From positions 3,100,001 through 3,164,000 of the forward strand of contig NZ_CP088156.1 in NCBI RefSeq assembly GCF_021088345.1: a stretch of 64,000 nt of DNA, read 5' to 3'. The DNA is from Bradyrhizobium ontarionense. Its GTDB lineage: Bacteria > Pseudomonadota > Alphaproteobacteria > Rhizobiales > Xanthobacteraceae. A program made the position numbers and the translations under genes. Below are positions 48,541 through 58,107 of the stretch, piece by piece; the stretch's first letter is position 1, and every line of letters begins with the position of its first letter. The notes under the pieces are model-generated. The model made no database searches. It saw nothing but the letters and a program-made list of their open reading frames with translations, and was not told the DNA's origin.

Positions 48541-48627
48541 GACAGCGCTGCGGCGATTGTTCCGGAATAAGCGGCAAGACGATCACAAGCAGGCTCGCTC
48601 AGTGCCTGATGGCGAACCGCCATCCGG

Positions 48628-48672
48628 CCTCATGGTTCGAGAGGCCCGCAGGCGGCGCTCCTCGCCATGAGG
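48628..48672. repeat. Hairpin repeat, cctcatgg…ccatgagg type
   Basis: The arms cctcatgg and ccatgagg enclose ttcgagaggcccgcaggc and further G+C-rich text. Similar elements built on ttcgaga and gcgctcctc are frequent in Bradyrhizobium intergenic sequence. The remainder of 48541-48813 shows no gene. Confidence 0.55.
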
Positions 48673-48813
48673 GTCTTTGATCGCCCTGAATGCAGCCCTG
48701 CTCCCGAGACCCCGACCGAGGCGGCCGCCTCGAAGGACGGCAGAAACGTACGCGCCCGCGACAGTTCCAGCGATCAGACGCGATCGACGGAACCGCACGG
48801 CGCTCCTGCCCCA

Positions 48814-49488
48814 TCAGCCCAGATGCTTGTGGAAGAACGCCGTGGCGCGGCCCCAGGCGAGCTCGGCGGCCGCGCGGTCATGCACATTCATGCGCTGCTC
48901 GTTCACGAAGGCATGCTCGGCGTCGTAGCGATACAGCTCGAGCGACTTGCCGGCCTCCTTCATCCCCTTCTCGAACGCGTCGACCACGGCCGGCGTGCAC
49001 CAGTCGTCCGTGTTGGCGAAATGCGCCTGCAGCGGGATCTTGACGTCGGCGGGCCTGGCCGCCTGCTCCGGCGGAATGCCGTAGAACACGACCCCGGCCG
49101 TGAGCTCGTCGATCTTCGTCGCGCCGATGATGGTGACGGCGCCGCCGAGGCAGAAGCCGGTGAGGCCGACCTTGGCGCCGTTGCGCGCCAGATATTGCGC
49201 GGCGCCGCGCACGGTCTGCGTGGTCGCATCCATGAAGTCGAGCGAGTTCATCTCGCGTCCCGCCGCGTCCGTGTCGTGATAGGGCACCACCGTGCCCTTG
49301 TAGAGGTCCGGCGCCAGCGCATTGAAGCCGGCCAGCGCGAAGCGGTCGCACATGCCCTTGATCTGGTCCTGCAGGCCCCACCATTCCTGGATCACGACGA
49401 CGCCCGGCGCATTGGCCTGCGCGGCCTTGGCCAGATAGCCCTTGGCCTCCTGGCCGTCGGGGCGCTTGAAGCTGATGAGTGTGCCCAT
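48814..49488 (-). CDS. Dienelactone hydrolase family protein
   Basis: The α/β-hydrolase of about 224 residues has the cysteine nucleophile of this family in GFCLGGA near residue 113, an aspartate in ANTDDWCTP near 162, and the histidine in AEHAFVN near 194. N-terminal VVVIQEWWGLQDQI carries the conserved active-site glutamate and tryptophans. Members open dienelactones in chloroaromatic breakdown, but many act on other esters. The ATG at 49488 is chosen because the upstream extension has no family similarity. It is not in an aromatic-degradation cluster. Confidence 0.9.
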   Translation of the reverse strand: MGTLISFKRPDGQEAKGYLAKAAQANAPGVVVIQEWWGLQDQIKGMCDRFALAGFNALAPDLYKGTVVPYHDTDAAGREMNSLDFMDATTQTVRGAAQYLARNGAKVGLTGFCLGGAVTIIGATKIDELTAGVVFYGIPPEQAARPADVKIPLQAHFANTDDWCTPAVVDAFEKGMKEAGKSLELYRYDAEHAFVNEQRMNVHDRAAAELAWGRATAFFHKHLG

Positions 49489-49593
49489 GATGGTCCTCCG
49501 CTGTTCGTGTTCGAAATTAGGAATGCGGTCTACCGCAAATACGCTCGCTGCGCGACTGGTGGCGATCCGCTTCGCTCGAACGTGACCACTTCC

Positions 49594-49677
49594 GTAGCCC
49601 GGATGAGCGCAAGCGACATCCGGGATCACAACAGCGTTCGCGTTGGCCCCGGATGTCGCTTCGCTCATCCGGGCTAC
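49594..49677. repeat. Near-perfect long hairpin repeat, gtagcccggatgagcg type
   Basis: The arm at 49594-49624 (beginning gtagcccggatgagcgc) and that at 49647-49677 (ending gctcatccgggctac) are inverted copies of about 30 bases with one indel. It lies between the YnfA-like and dienelactone hydrolase genes. This sequence is a common Rhizobiales intergenic repeat. Confidence 0.7.
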
Positions 49678-49689
49678 GACATCGGCGCG

Positions 49690-50022
49690 CTAGGCCGGCA
49701 TCGCGCGCGGCGCGAACAGGATCACGGCCATGCCGATCAGGCAGATGACCGCACCTACGACGTCCCAGACGTCCGGGCGATGGCCTTCGACCAGCCAGCC
49801 CCACAGCAGCGCGGCCGCGATGTAGATGCCGCCATAGGCTGCGTAGGCGCGGCCGGCGAGCGGGCTGTCGGCCAGGGTCAGCAGCGTGGCAAAGCCGGCG
49901 AGCGCAACGCCGCCGGGCACGAGCCACAGCGCAGAGTGGCCGAGGCGCAACCAGGCCCAGAACGCGAAGCAGCCGGCGATCTCGAGCACGGCGGCGCCTG
50001 CGAAGGCCAAGAGCGACGTCAT
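49690..50022 (-). CDS. YnfA/UPF0060 family membrane protein
   Basis: The 110-residue protein has four membrane segments and the family marks [19 protein letters not shown] near the N-terminus and [11 protein letters not shown] in the third helix. The family is distantly related to small multidrug-resistance exporters, but its natural function is not settled. The ATG at 50022 begins MTSLLAFAG; an in-frame start at 50046 would add eight residues. Confidence 0.88.
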   Translation of the reverse strand: MTSLLAFAGAAVLEIAGCFAFWAWLRLGHSALWLVPGGVALAGFATLLTLADSPLAGRAYAAYGGIYIAAALLWGWLVEGHRPDVWDVVGAVICLIGMAVILFAPRAMPA

Positions 50023-50075
50023 GCAATCCCTCCTCTGCCGCCCCAAGCGTGCGAGCTAGCCATCCGGCTGGCGAC

Positions 50076-50104
50076 AACAAAAAAGCCCCCGAAGGGGCTT
50101 TTCG
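50076..50104 (-). terminator. Rho-independent terminator of the bc1 operon
   Basis: Read on the minus strand, aaaagcccc-ttc-ggggg-ctttttt forms a strong stem followed by a run of six T. It lies about 30 bases after the fbcH stop codon. Confidence 0.85.
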
Positions 50105-50132
50105 TTCTCAGGCGACGCTGCTGGCACGCCGC

Positions 50133-52199
50133 TCAATGCGCGGCGGCCCAGACCCGCTTCTTGGTGAAGTACATCAGGCCGGCGAAGATGATCAGGAACA
50201 CGAACACCTGGTAACCGAGGCGCTTGCGCGCCTCCATGTGCGGCTCGGCGGTCCACATCAGGAAGGTGGCGACGTCGTGGGCGTATTGCGCCACCGTCGC
50301 AGGCGAGCCGTCATCATAGGTCACCTGACCGTCGGACAACGGCTTCGGCATCTTGATCGCGTGGCCGGGGAAGTACTTGTTGTAGTACGAGCCGTCCGGA
50401 ATGGTGACGTCATGCGGCGGGGTGTCTTCATAGCCCTGCAACAGCGCGTTGACGTAGTTCGGGCCCTGCTCCTGGAACTGGGTGAAGAAGTCGATCAGGA
50501 ACCAGGGGAAGCCGCGCTTGTAGGAGCGGGCCTTGGCGATCAGCGACAGGTCCGGCGGAGCCGCACCGCCGTTGGACGCACGCGCCGCCTGCTCGTTCGG
50601 GAACGGCGACGGGAAGTAGTCCGCCGGGCGTCCGGCGCGCTCGAACATCTCGCCGGAATCGTTCGGACCGTCCTTGATCTTGTACTCGGCCGCCAACGCC
50701 GCCGCCTGCGCCGTGGTGTAGCCGGGGCCGCCGGGCTCGGCGAGGTTGCGGAACGCCACATATTGCAGCGAGTGGCAGTTGGAGCAGACCTCCTTGTAGA
50801 CCTTGAGGCCGCGCTGCAGGGCGCCGCGGTCGAACGTGCCGGTCGGCCCGGCAAACGACCACTTCGCCGACGGCGGGTTCTCCTGGCCTTCGCTGGCACG
50901 GGCCTCGCCCATGCTGCCGGCGAGCAGCGACAGCGCGGCGACCAGCGCGACCACCGTCGAGACGATCGCGGCGCGGCCGGACTTGGCCAGAACGTCCTCG
51001 GCGATCGAGTTCGGCAGCGGCCGCGGCTTCTCGATGCGGGCGAGCAGCGGCAGCACGATCAGGAAGTAGGCGAAGTACAGCACCGTCAGGATGCGGCCGG
51101 CGATGACGTAGATGCCCTCCGGCGGCTGGGCGCCGAGATAGCCGAGCAGCACGCAGACCACGACGAAGATCCAGAAGAACTGCTTGCCGAGCGGACGGTA
51201 CTTGTTCGAGCGGGTCTTGGCCGCGTCGAGCCAGGGCAGGAACACCAGCACGATGATGGCCGAGAACATCGCGATCACGCCGGCGAGCTTGTTCGGCACC
51301 GAGCGCAGGATGGCGTAGAACGGCAGGTAGTACCATTCGGGCACGATGTGCGCGGGCGTCACGGCCGGATTGGCCGGGATGTAGTTGTCGGCGTCGCCGA
51401 GATAGTTCGGCATGTAAAAGATGAACCAGGAATAGAAGATCAGGAACAGCGTGACGCCGTAGAAGTCCTTGATCGTGGCATAGGGCGTGAACGGCACCAT
51501 GTCCTTGTCGGTCTTGGGCTCGACACCGGCCGGATTGTTCTGGCCGACCACGTGCAGCGCCCAGACGTGCAGCACGACCACGCCGGCGATCAGGAACGGC
51601 AGCAGGTAGTGCAGCGAGAAGAAGCGGTTCAGCGTGGGATTACCGACGGAGTAACCGCCCCACAGCAGGGTCACGATGCTCTCGCCGAAATAGGGCACGG
51701 CCGAGAACAGGTTGGTGATGACGGTGGCGCCCCAGAAGCTCATCTGGCCCCACGGCAGCACATAGCCCATGAAGCCGGTCGCCATCATCAGCAGGTAGAT
51801 GATGACGCCGAGGATCCACAGCACCTCGCGCGGCGCCTTGTACGACCCGTAATAGAGGCCGCGGAACATATGGATGTAGACGGCGAGGAAGAACATCGAC
51901 GCGCCGCAGGCGTGCATATTGCGCAGCAGCCAGCCGTAGTTCACGTCGCGCACGATCAGCTCGACCGACTTGAAGGCAAGGTCGGCATGCGGCGTGTAGT
52001 GCATCGCCAGGATGACGCCGGTGACGATCTGCACGCCCAGCATGATCGAGAGGATGGCGCCGAACGTCCACCAGTAGTTCAGGTTCCGCGGCGTCGGATA
52101 GGCTACGAAGGACGAATGGACCAGGCCGAGGATCGGAAGTCGTTGCTCGAGCCACTTCAAGGCGGGATGGCTCGGCTGGTAGTCAGAAGGTCCACTCAT
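50133..52199 (-). CDS. fbcH: Fused cytochrome b / cytochrome c1 of the bc1 complex
   Basis: This 688-residue polyprotein encodes two subunits of ubiquinol:cytochrome c oxidoreductase. Residues 1-430 are cytochrome b, with heme-ligand helices in [18 protein letters not shown] and [21 protein letters not shown] and the quinone-site PEWY in the middle. Around residue 433 an ARAS-type signal-peptidase site marks the junction, and cytochrome c1 follows with CSNCH near 470 and a C-terminal anchor. A single fbcH gene processed into two proteins is the established arrangement in Bradyrhizobium. It is downstream of the Rieske gene in the same operon. Confidence 0.97.
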   Translation of the reverse strand: MSGPSDYQPSHPALKWLEQRLPILGLVHSSFVAYPTPRNLNYWWTFGAILSIMLGVQIVTGVILAMHYTPHADLAFKSVELIVRDVNYGWLLRNMHACGASMFFLAVYIHMFRGLYYGSYKAPREVLWILGVIIYLLMMATGFMGYVLPWGQMSFWGATVITNLFSAVPYFGESIVTLLWGGYSVGNPTLNRFFSLHYLLPFLIAGVVVLHVWALHVVGQNNPAGVEPKTDKDMVPFTPYATIKDFYGVTLFLIFYSWFIFYMPNYLGDADNYIPANPAVTPAHIVPEWYYLPFYAILRSVPNKLAGVIAMFSAIIVLVFLPWLDAAKTRSNKYRPLGKQFFWIFVVVCVLLGYLGAQPPEGIYVIAGRILTVLYFAYFLIVLPLLARIEKPRPLPNSIAEDVLAKSGRAAIVSTVVALVAALSLLAGSMGEARASEGQENPPSAKWSFAGPTGTFDRGALQRGLKVYKEVCSNCHSLQYVAFRNLAEPGGPGYTTAQAAALAAEYKIKDGPNDSGEMFERAGRPADYFPSPFPNEQAARASNGGAAPPDLSLIAKARSYKRGFPWFLIDFFTQFQEQGPNYVNALLQGYEDTPPHDVTIPDGSYYNKYFPGHAIKMPKPLSDGQVTYDDGSPATVAQYAHDVATFLMWTAEPHMEARKRLGYQVFVFLIIFAGLMYFTKKRVWAAAH

Positions 52200-52260
52200 G
52201 ATGCGTTCCTGAAGAAATTATCTTGCACGATCGAGCGTGAGCTGCAGACGAAACGTCCGC

Positions 52261-52788
52261 TCAGCCGATCTGGATCTTGGTGTCGGAAACGAACTGATAG
52301 GGCGGGACGGGAAGGTTGAGAGGCGCCGGCCCCTGGCGGACGCGCCCGGAGGCGTCATACTGCGAGCCATGGCACGGGCAGAAGAAGCCGTCGTAATTGC
52401 CTTCGTGAGCGATCGGGATGCAGCCGAGATGGGTGCAGATGCCGATCACGACCAGCCACTGCTCGTGGCCTTCCTTGGTCCGGGCCTGGTCGGTCTGCGG
52501 ATCAGGCAGGCTCGACACCGGAACCGCGCGAACCTCTTCGACCTGCTTCTTGGTGCGGTGGGAGATGTAGATCGGCTTGCCGCGCCAGAACACCTTGATG
52601 TCCTGCCCCTGGGCCACCGGGGCGAGGTCGACCTCGATCGGCGCGCCGGCCGCGATGGTCGAGGCATCGGGATTCATCTGGGAGATGAAGGGCCACAGGG
52701 TGACCACACCACCAACTGCCGCGGCTGCGCCCGTGGCGACGAAAAGAAAATCACGGCGTGTCGGATGATCCGCAGTAGACGCTGTCAC
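52261..52788 (-). CDS. petA: Rieske iron-sulfur subunit of the bc1 complex
   Basis: The 175-residue protein has a twin-arginine signal anchor (PTRRDFLFVATGAAAAVGG) and the two [2Fe-2S] motifs CTHLGC near residue 117 and CPCHGS near 136. It carries electrons from ubiquinol to cytochrome c1. The GTG at 52788 is used as the start because it precedes the twin-arginine sequence directly; the frame open to 52989 is not needed. The fbcH gene follows after 61 bases. Confidence 0.95.
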   Translation of the reverse strand: MTASTADHPTRRDFLFVATGAAAAVGGVVTLWPFISQMNPDASTIAAGAPIEVDLAPVAQGQDIKVFWRGKPIYISHRTKKQVEEVRAVPVSSLPDPQTDQARTKEGHEQWLVVIGICTHLGCIPIAHEGNYDGFFCPCHGSQYDASGRVRQGPAPLNLPVPPYQFVSDTKIQIG

Positions 52789-53073
52789 GATTCCAACCCT
52801 TTCTTCGTTGCAGCCGGTGGAACCGCCCCGCTCGACGCTTGAGATCTCGGCGTTGGAGATCACGTGAGCGGGAGATGCCTGCCGGCGCCCGCGTCCCCCG
52901 CGGCGGCAGAAAACAGCTCGTTCCACCGCCCCTGGTGGGAACAAGCCGTCCAGAATCGTTCTATTGGCACCCTTGCGATACGAGCGCAAGCCCGCTATCG
53001 GCCCCGCAGCACGCCATGCACCAATTCCCGTGGGGGATGCGGTCCCGACGCACCATTCCTAAGACCCGTTCGC

Positions 53074-53559
53074 ATGCAAATCGCGCTCTATCAGCCGGAC
53101 ATTCCGCAGAACACCGGGACGATTCTGCGCCTCTGCGCCTGCCTCGGGCTGGAGGCCCACATCATCGAGCCGGCTGGCTTTCCGGTGTCGGATCGGCTGT
53201 TCCGCCGGGCCGGCATGGACTATCTGGACCACGTGACCTGGCGGCGGCATGATTCCTGGAGCGCGTTCGAAAGCTGGCGGGCCGAACAGGGCCATCGCCT
53301 GCTGCTGTTCACGACCAGGGCGGCCACGTCCTACCTGGACGTCAGCTACCGGCCGGACGACATCCTGCTGCTCGGGCGCGAGAGTGCCGGCGTTCCACAG
53401 GCGGTGGTTGAGGCCGCCGATGCGCGGCTGCGGATTCCGCTGCAGCCCGGCCTGCGTTCGCTGAACGTGGCGATCGCGGCCGCCATGGCGGCCGGCGAGG
53501 CGCTGCGCCAGACCGGGCATTTCGACCAACTGCAATCGGCACGAGGAGCCCCGGAGTGA
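53074..53559 (+). CDS. trmL: tRNA (cytidine/uridine-34 2'-O)-methyltransferase
   Basis: TrmL is a minimal SPOUT methyltransferase that modifies the wobble nucleotide of tRNA-Leu. The knot-forming motifs are visible: QPDIPQNTGTILRLCACLG at the N-terminus, LLLGRESAGVP in the middle and LRSLNVAIAAAMAAGEALRQ at the C-terminus. From the ATG at 53074 it has 161 residues, the usual length. It overlaps queE by four bases (GTGA), so two wobble-base modification steps share one transcript. Confidence 0.94.
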   Translation: MQIALYQPDIPQNTGTILRLCACLGLEAHIIEPAGFPVSDRLFRRAGMDYLDHVTWRRHDSWSAFESWRAEQGHRLLLFTTRAATSYLDVSYRPDDILLLGRESAGVPQAVVEAADARLRIPLQPGLRSLNVAIAAAMAAGEALRQTGHFDQLQSARGAPE

Positions 53560-54188
53560 GCTACGCGGTGAAGGAGATCTTCATGACCCTGCAGGGCGAA
53601 GGCGCCCAGGCCGGCCGCGCCGCCGTGTTCTGCCGCTTCGCCGGCTGCAACCTGTGGAGCGGTCGCGAGGCCGACCGCGCAACGGCGACGTGCCGGTTCT
53701 GCGACACCGATTTCGTCGGCACCGACGGCACGCTGGGCGGCCGCTACGAGACGGCTGCGCGGCTCGCCGATGCCATCGCCGGGCAATGGACAGGCGGCGA
53801 CGCCGACCGCTATACGATCCTGACCGGCGGCGAGCCGCTGCTGCAGGTCGATGCGGACCTGATCGCAGCGCTCCATGCGGAGGGCTTTGCGGTCGGGATC
53901 GAGACCAACGGCACGCTCATTCCGCCCGACGGCATCGACTGGATCTGCGTCAGCCCGAAGGCGGGCGCCGAGCTGAAGCTTCGCCAGGGCCATGAGCTGA
54001 AGCTGGTCTATCCGCAGGCGGACGCCGAGCCGGAGCGATTTGAAGGGCTCGCCTTCAGCCGCTTCTCGCTGCAGCCGATGGACGGGCCGGAGGCGGCCGC
54101 GAACACGGCCCGCGCCATTGACTACTGCCAGCATCATCCGCAATGGCGGCTCAGCCTGCAGACGCACAAGATGATCGGCATCAGATAG
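53556..54188 (+). CDS. queE: 7-carboxy-7-deazaguanine synthase
   Basis: QueE is a radical SAM enzyme that contracts 6-carboxytetrahydropterin to 7-carboxy-7-deazaguanine in queuosine synthesis. The cluster ligands have the longer spacing C-x14-C-x2-C (C31, C46, C49) typical of this group. The TILTGGEPLLQ motif binds SAM. The start is a GTG overlapping the trmL stop. The 210-residue length is normal. queC is not in the window. Confidence 0.94.
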   Translation: MSYAVKEIFMTLQGEGAQAGRAAVFCRFAGCNLWSGREADRATATCRFCDTDFVGTDGTLGGRYETAARLADAIAGQWTGGDADRYTILTGGEPLLQVDADLIAALHAEGFAVGIETNGTLIPPDGIDWICVSPKAGAELKLRQGHELKLVYPQADAEPERFEGLAFSRFSLQPMDGPEAAANTARAIDYCQHHPQWRLSLQTHKMIGIR

Positions 54189-54193
54189 GGATT

Positions 54194-54571
54194 GTGACTG
54201 AACCGATGTGGGAATTGACCAAGTCCTTCACCTTCGAGGCCGCGCACACGCTGCCGATCACCACGCTCGGCGAAGCCAGCCAGGAAATCCACGGCCATTC
54301 CTTCCGCGCCGAGGTGACCGTGCGCGGCACGCCGGACCCGACAACGGGGATGGTGGTCGATTTCGGCCTGCTGACGCAGCGCCTGGGCGAGATCCAGGCC
54401 ACGCTCGACCACAAGTTTCTCAACAAGATCGAAGCGATCGGGCTGCCGACGCTGGAGAACCTGTCGCGCTTCATCTACGAGCGCGTCCGTCCCATCGGCC
54501 ACGTCACCAAGGTCAGCGTCCACCGCGACAGCTGCCGCGAGACCTGCACCTATTTCGGCCCGCAGGGCTGA
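54194..54571 (+). CDS. queD: 6-carboxytetrahydropterin synthase-like protein
   Basis: QueD converts dihydroneopterin triphosphate to 6-carboxytetrahydropterin, the substrate of QueE. The zinc ligands are H18 in FEAAHTL and the HGH pair H33/H35. In the E. coli enzyme a catalytic cysteine lies four residues before the first histidine of HGH; here that position is S29, and the only cysteines are in the C-terminal SCRETC. The GTG at 54194 is preferred over the ATG at 54206 because TAGGG lies directly upstream. It directly follows queE. Confidence 0.88.
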   Translation: MTEPMWELTKSFTFEAAHTLPITTLGEASQEIHGHSFRAEVTVRGTPDPTTGMVVDFGLLTQRLGEIQATLDHKFLNKIEAIGLPTLENLSRFIYERVRPIGHVTKVSVHRDSCRETCTYFGPQG

Positions 54572-54675
54572 TCTCTTGTGGTAGGACCTCACCTGCAGCG
54601 ACAACGGCGCTGTCACCTAGGATTGTCATACAGTCTTGACAGCAGGGTGAAGGACAAATTGCCCGGGGAACGTTC

Positions 54676-55563
54676 ATGACCACAGCCGCCATCGAGGATC
54701 GCAAGGCCCGCGCCCGCGCCTGGTTCGAAAGCCTGCGCGACCAGATCTGCGCGGCGTTCGAGCGGCTCGAGGACGAGGCGCCTGCCGCGCTCTATCCGCG
54801 CGCCGCCAGCCGGTTCGTGCGCACGCCCTGGGAGCGCACCGATCACACGGGGGCGCCGGGCGGCGGCGGCGTCATGAGCATGATGCACGGTCGGCTGTTC
54901 GAGAAGGTCGGCGTGCACTGCTCGACCGTGCATGGCGAGTTCGCCCCCGAATTCCGCAGCCAGATTCCGGGAGCCGCCGAAGACCCGCGGTTCTGGGCCT
55001 CGGGCATCTCGCTGATCGCGCATCTATGGTCGCCGCATGTGCCGGCAGTGCACATGAACACGCGCTTCGTCGTCACCACCAAGGCCTGGTTCGGCGGCGG
55101 CGCCGACCTCACGCCCGTGCTGGACCGCAGGCGCACCCAGGAGGACGCGGACACGATCGCCTTCCACGCCGCGATGCAGGGCGCCTGCGACGCCCACGCC
55201 GCCGTCGCCTCCTACGACAAGTACAAGAAATGGTGCGACGAGTATTTCTATCTGCCTCATCGCAAGGAGGCGCGCGGCATCGGCGGCATCTTCTACGACC
55301 ATCACGATTCCGGCGACTGGGAGGCAGACCTCGCCTTCACCAAGGATGTCGGCCGCGCCTTCCTGGCCATCTATCCCGAGCTGGTCCGGCGCAATTTCAG
55401 CGCCCCCTGGACCGAGGCCGACCGCGAGGAGCAGCTGATCCGCAGGGGCCGCTATGTCGAATTCAATCTGCTTTATGACCGCGGCACCACATTTGGGCTC
55501 AAAACCGGCGGCAATGTCGACTCGATCCTGTCCTCGATGCCGCCCGAAGTGAAATGGCCCTGA
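54676..55563 (+). CDS. hemF: Oxygen-dependent coproporphyrinogen III oxidase
   Basis: HemF decarboxylates two propionate side chains of coproporphyrinogen III in heme and bacteriochlorophyll synthesis, using oxygen. The family's long conserved blocks are present: [20 protein letters not shown] near residue 50, [12 protein letters not shown] near 138 and [20 protein letters not shown] near 255. The 295-residue length is normal. The end overlaps the start of the HAD hydrolase gene by 10 bases. A GGGGAA precedes the ATG. Confidence 0.96.
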   Translation: MTTAAIEDRKARARAWFESLRDQICAAFERLEDEAPAALYPRAASRFVRTPWERTDHTGAPGGGGVMSMMHGRLFEKVGVHCSTVHGEFAPEFRSQIPGAAEDPRFWASGISLIAHLWSPHVPAVHMNTRFVVTTKAWFGGGADLTPVLDRRRTQEDADTIAFHAAMQGACDAHAAVASYDKYKKWCDEYFYLPHRKEARGIGGIFYDHHDSGDWEADLAFTKDVGRAFLAIYPELVRRNFSAPWTEADREEQLIRRGRYVEFNLLYDRGTTFGLKTGGNVDSILSSMPPEVKWP

Positions 55564-56324
55564 AACCTTCAGCCACGCTGCCGCGTACCCAGGAGATGAC
55601 CGCTCCCCTGCCCCGCGCCATGCTGATCGACATGGACGACACCATCCTGTCGGCCTATGGCCGACCGGAGATCGCCTGGAATATCGTCGCCACCGAATTC
55701 GCCGACGAGCTGGCGCCGCACACGCCGCACGCTGTCGCGGCCGCGATCCTGGCCTCGGCGCGCCGCTTCTGGTCGGTCGCCGGGGCCGAATGGCGGATGA
55801 AGCTGATCCAGGCCCGCCAGGAGGTGGTCAAGGGCGGCTTCGCGGCGCTGACCAGCGACGGCGCCGCTCTGCCGGTGGAGCTCGCGCTCCGCATCGCCGA
55901 CCGCTTCACCGCCTATCGCGACGAGCAGATGTTCATCTTTCCCGGCGCGCATGAGGCGATCGACGAATTCAAGGCACGCGGCGTCCGGCTCGCGCTGGTC
56001 ACCAATGGCGAGGCCGGGCAGCAGCGCGCCAAGATCGAGCGCTTCGCGCTGGCGCACCGCTTCGACCACATCCAGATTGAGGGCGAGCACGGCTTCGGCA
56101 AGCCCGAGGAGAAGGCCTATCGGCACGCGATGGAGCGGCTCGGCGTCGGTCCGGAAGACACCTGGATGATCGGCGACAATCTGGAATGGGAGATCGAGGC
56201 GCCGCAGCGGCTCGGCATCTATTCGATCTGGATCGACGTCCATGGCGACGGCCTGCCGGCCGACACCACCGTCAAGCCCGACCGCATCATTCGCTCACTG
56301 ACCGAGCTCGTGCCGGCGCGATAG
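55554..56324 (+). CDS. HAD-superfamily hydrolase
   Basis: The 256-residue protein has HAD motif I as LIDMDDTIL near residue 26, motif II as [13 protein letters not shown], motif III lysine in EKAY and motif IV as [14 protein letters not shown]. Cap insertion after motif I is helical (C1 type). Such proteins are small-molecule phosphatases; the substrate is unknown. The ATG at 55554 overlaps hemF; a later ATG at 55596 right before motif I is possible. Confidence 0.9.
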   Translation: MALKPSATLPRTQEMTAPLPRAMLIDMDDTILSAYGRPEIAWNIVATEFADELAPHTPHAVAAAILASARRFWSVAGAEWRMKLIQARQEVVKGGFAALTSDGAALPVELALRIADRFTAYRDEQMFIFPGAHEAIDEFKARGVRLALVTNGEAGQQRAKIERFALAHRFDHIQIEGEHGFGKPEEKAYRHAMERLGVGPEDTWMIGDNLEWEIEAPQRLGIYSIWIDVHGDGLPADTTVKPDRIIRSLTELVPAR

Positions 56325-56335
56325 ACCGATCGCGA

Positions 56336-57250
56336 TCATCTCGTTCGCCTCCGGCCGCTTGCAGCCAAGCGCTTGTGCGCGTCCATCAACATCGCCACGA
56401 AGGCGGTGACTTTCGGCGGGCGAAAGCGGGCCGCCGGGAAGACGGCGTGGATGCCGCCGGAGGGAAGCGTCCATGACGGCAGCACCTGAACGAGACGGCC
56501 CGCGGCCAGATCGTCCGTGATCAGAAAGTCCGGCAGCACGGCAAGACCACCCGCGGCCAAGGTCGCAGCGAGGACCGCGGGCGTCGTGTTGATGCTCAGC
56601 GCCTGGGTCATCTGAACGGTCTCGCGCCCGGCCTCGCCTCTCGTGAACTGCCATGTGAGCGGCTCCCTGAGCGCTGCGTTGGTGATGAACGGCAGCGTCG
56701 TCAGATCTCGCGGGTGCACGACGCGCTTCACCACGCCGGGAGCGGCCACCAGCAACTGACGAAAGCTGCCGATCCGCCGGGTCTGCAGGGTGGAATCATC
56801 GAGCCACCCCACCCGGATCGAGAGATCGATCTGGCTCGCGACGACGTCGACCCTGCTGTCGGCAAGAATCAATTCGACCCGACATGCGGGATAGGTCCGC
56901 GAGAACGCCGTCACGATCGGGGCCAGGATGCAGGTGCCATAGTCGTTCGGAGCGGCGATCCGCAACAGGCCCATCGGCGCGGCGTTGGTCTGTGCCAGTT
57001 CGGCGATCGCGCTCTCCGCCTCGCGCAGGATCGCGGCGCATCGTGCATGAAGAAGGCGGCCGGCTTCCGTCGGCTCGACGCGCCGCGTGGTCCGCACCAG
57101 CAGGTCGGTCTTCAGCTCGCGTTCGAGCTGGGCGACCTGCTGGCTGACCACCGCCTTGGTGATGCCGAGCCGATCGGCCGCACGGGTGAAGGACGCTGCG
57201 TCCACGACCGCGGCGAAATAGACGAGGCGATTGAGATTGATCGGCTCCAC
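56336..57250 (-). CDS. LysR family transcriptional regulator
   Basis: The 304-residue protein has an N-terminal winged helix-turn-helix (LVYFAAVVDAASFTRAADRL, recognition helix around TKAVVSQQVAQLE) and a C-terminal effector-binding domain of the LysR type. It is divergent from a DsbA-like gene, and palindromic motifs lie between the two. LysR proteins usually control the divergently transcribed gene, so the DsbA-like and MBL-like genes are the likely targets. The inducer is unknown. Confidence 0.92.
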   Translation of the reverse strand: MEPINLNRLVYFAAVVDAASFTRAADRLGITKAVVSQQVAQLERELKTDLLVRTTRRVEPTEAGRLLHARCAAILREAESAIAELAQTNAAPMGLLRIAAPNDYGTCILAPIVTAFSRTYPACRVELILADSRVDVVASQIDLSIRVGWLDDSTLQTRRIGSFRQLLVAAPGVVKRVVHPRDLTTLPFITNAALREPLTWQFTRGEAGRETVQMTQALSINTTPAVLAATLAAGGLAVLPDFLITDDLAAGRLVQVLPSWTLPSGGIHAVFPAARFRPPKVTAFVAMLMDAHKRLAASGRRRTR

Positions 57251-57282
57251 GCCGTGGATCTCCCATTCGATTGTCTGTCTTT

Positions 57283-57326
57283 AGCATACAGTCTGTCAGA
57301 TTATGCTCTCTTTTTGAACAAAAGAG
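57283..57326. promoter_or_regulatory. Two inverted repeats in the LysR intergenic region
   Basis: AGCATA-N13-TATGCT at 57283-57307 contains a T-N11-A-like core, and CTCTTTT-N5-AAAAGAG follows at 57308-57326. Both lie in the 122 bases between the LysR gene and the DsbA-like gene. Confidence 0.5.
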
Positions 57327-57372
57327 AACGCGTTATGTCAGCGTCATGCCGATCCAACACAGGGTTCTGGAC

Positions 57373-58002
57373 ATGCGACTGACCTATCTGTTCGATCCGC
57401 TCTGCGGATGGTGCTACGGCGCCGGCCCGGCGATCGAAAAGCTGGCAGCCCTCCACAACATCGAGCTCGAGCTGCTGCCAACCGGCCTGTTTGCAGGTCG
57501 TGGCGCCGGCAGGATGGATGCGCAATTTGCCGAGTATGCCTGGAGCAACGATCAGCGTATCGCCAAGCTGACCGGACAGCGTTTCACCGACGACTACCGC
57601 ACGAAGGTCCTGGCGGTGACCGGCGCGTTCGACTCGACGGCCGCCTCGCTCGGCCTGACGGCGGTCCACGTCACCGATCCCGGCCGTGAGATCGCGGCCC
57701 TGAAGGAGCTGCAGCTTGCGCGTTATGTGCGGGGGCAGGACATCGTGAGTGTCACGGGCGTGAGCGAGATCCTTCGATCGCTGGGACTTGCGAGCGCAGC
57801 CGAGCGAATGCTGGCGCGCGACCAAGTGCTGATCGAAGCCTATGGCCGCCGCATCCAGACCGCGCAGACACTCATGCGACGCCACGGGTTGTCCGGCGTC
57901 CCGGCCTTGCTGGCCGGTGACGGCACAGACCAGAAGCCCCTGCCGGGCAACGTCCTGTACGAACCGCTCGATGGTCTGCTCGCGCAGCTCGGAGCGCCTT
58001 AG
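57373..58002 (+). CDS. Cytoplasmic DsbA/FrnE-type thiol oxidoreductase
   Basis: The 209-residue protein lacks a signal peptide and starts MRLTYLFDPLCGWCYGAGPA, with the CGWC redox pair at residues 11-14 and the long helical insertion of the FrnE/HCCA-isomerase branch. A cis-proline loop lies in GLSGVPALLAG near the C-terminus. The ATG at 57373 is used because it begins the first β-strand; 57346 is an alternative. It lies directly opposite the LysR gene. Its partner protein is unknown. Confidence 0.85.
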   Translation: MRLTYLFDPLCGWCYGAGPAIEKLAALHNIELELLPTGLFAGRGAGRMDAQFAEYAWSNDQRIAKLTGQRFTDDYRTKVLAVTGAFDSTAASLGLTAVHVTDPGREIAALKELQLARYVRGQDIVSVTGVSEILRSLGLASAAERMLARDQVLIEAYGRRIQTAQTLMRRHGLSGVPALLAGDGTDQKPLPGNVLYEPLDGLLAQLGAP

Positions 58003-58107
58003 CCAACCTGCCTGGACACGCCTGGCACACGTCACCCGGCCGTCGCGCACGTCCGGAGCGTGGCCGGCTGCCCGGCCTCATCAGTTCATCACGCCAAGGA
58101 GACTGAC

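Noticed and set aside
50049..52319. Plus-strand open frame of about 750 codons across fbcH
   Set aside because: The opposite strand encodes an unmistakable cytochrome b/c1; the plus-strand product is rich in Arg, His and Asp and has no recognisable fold.
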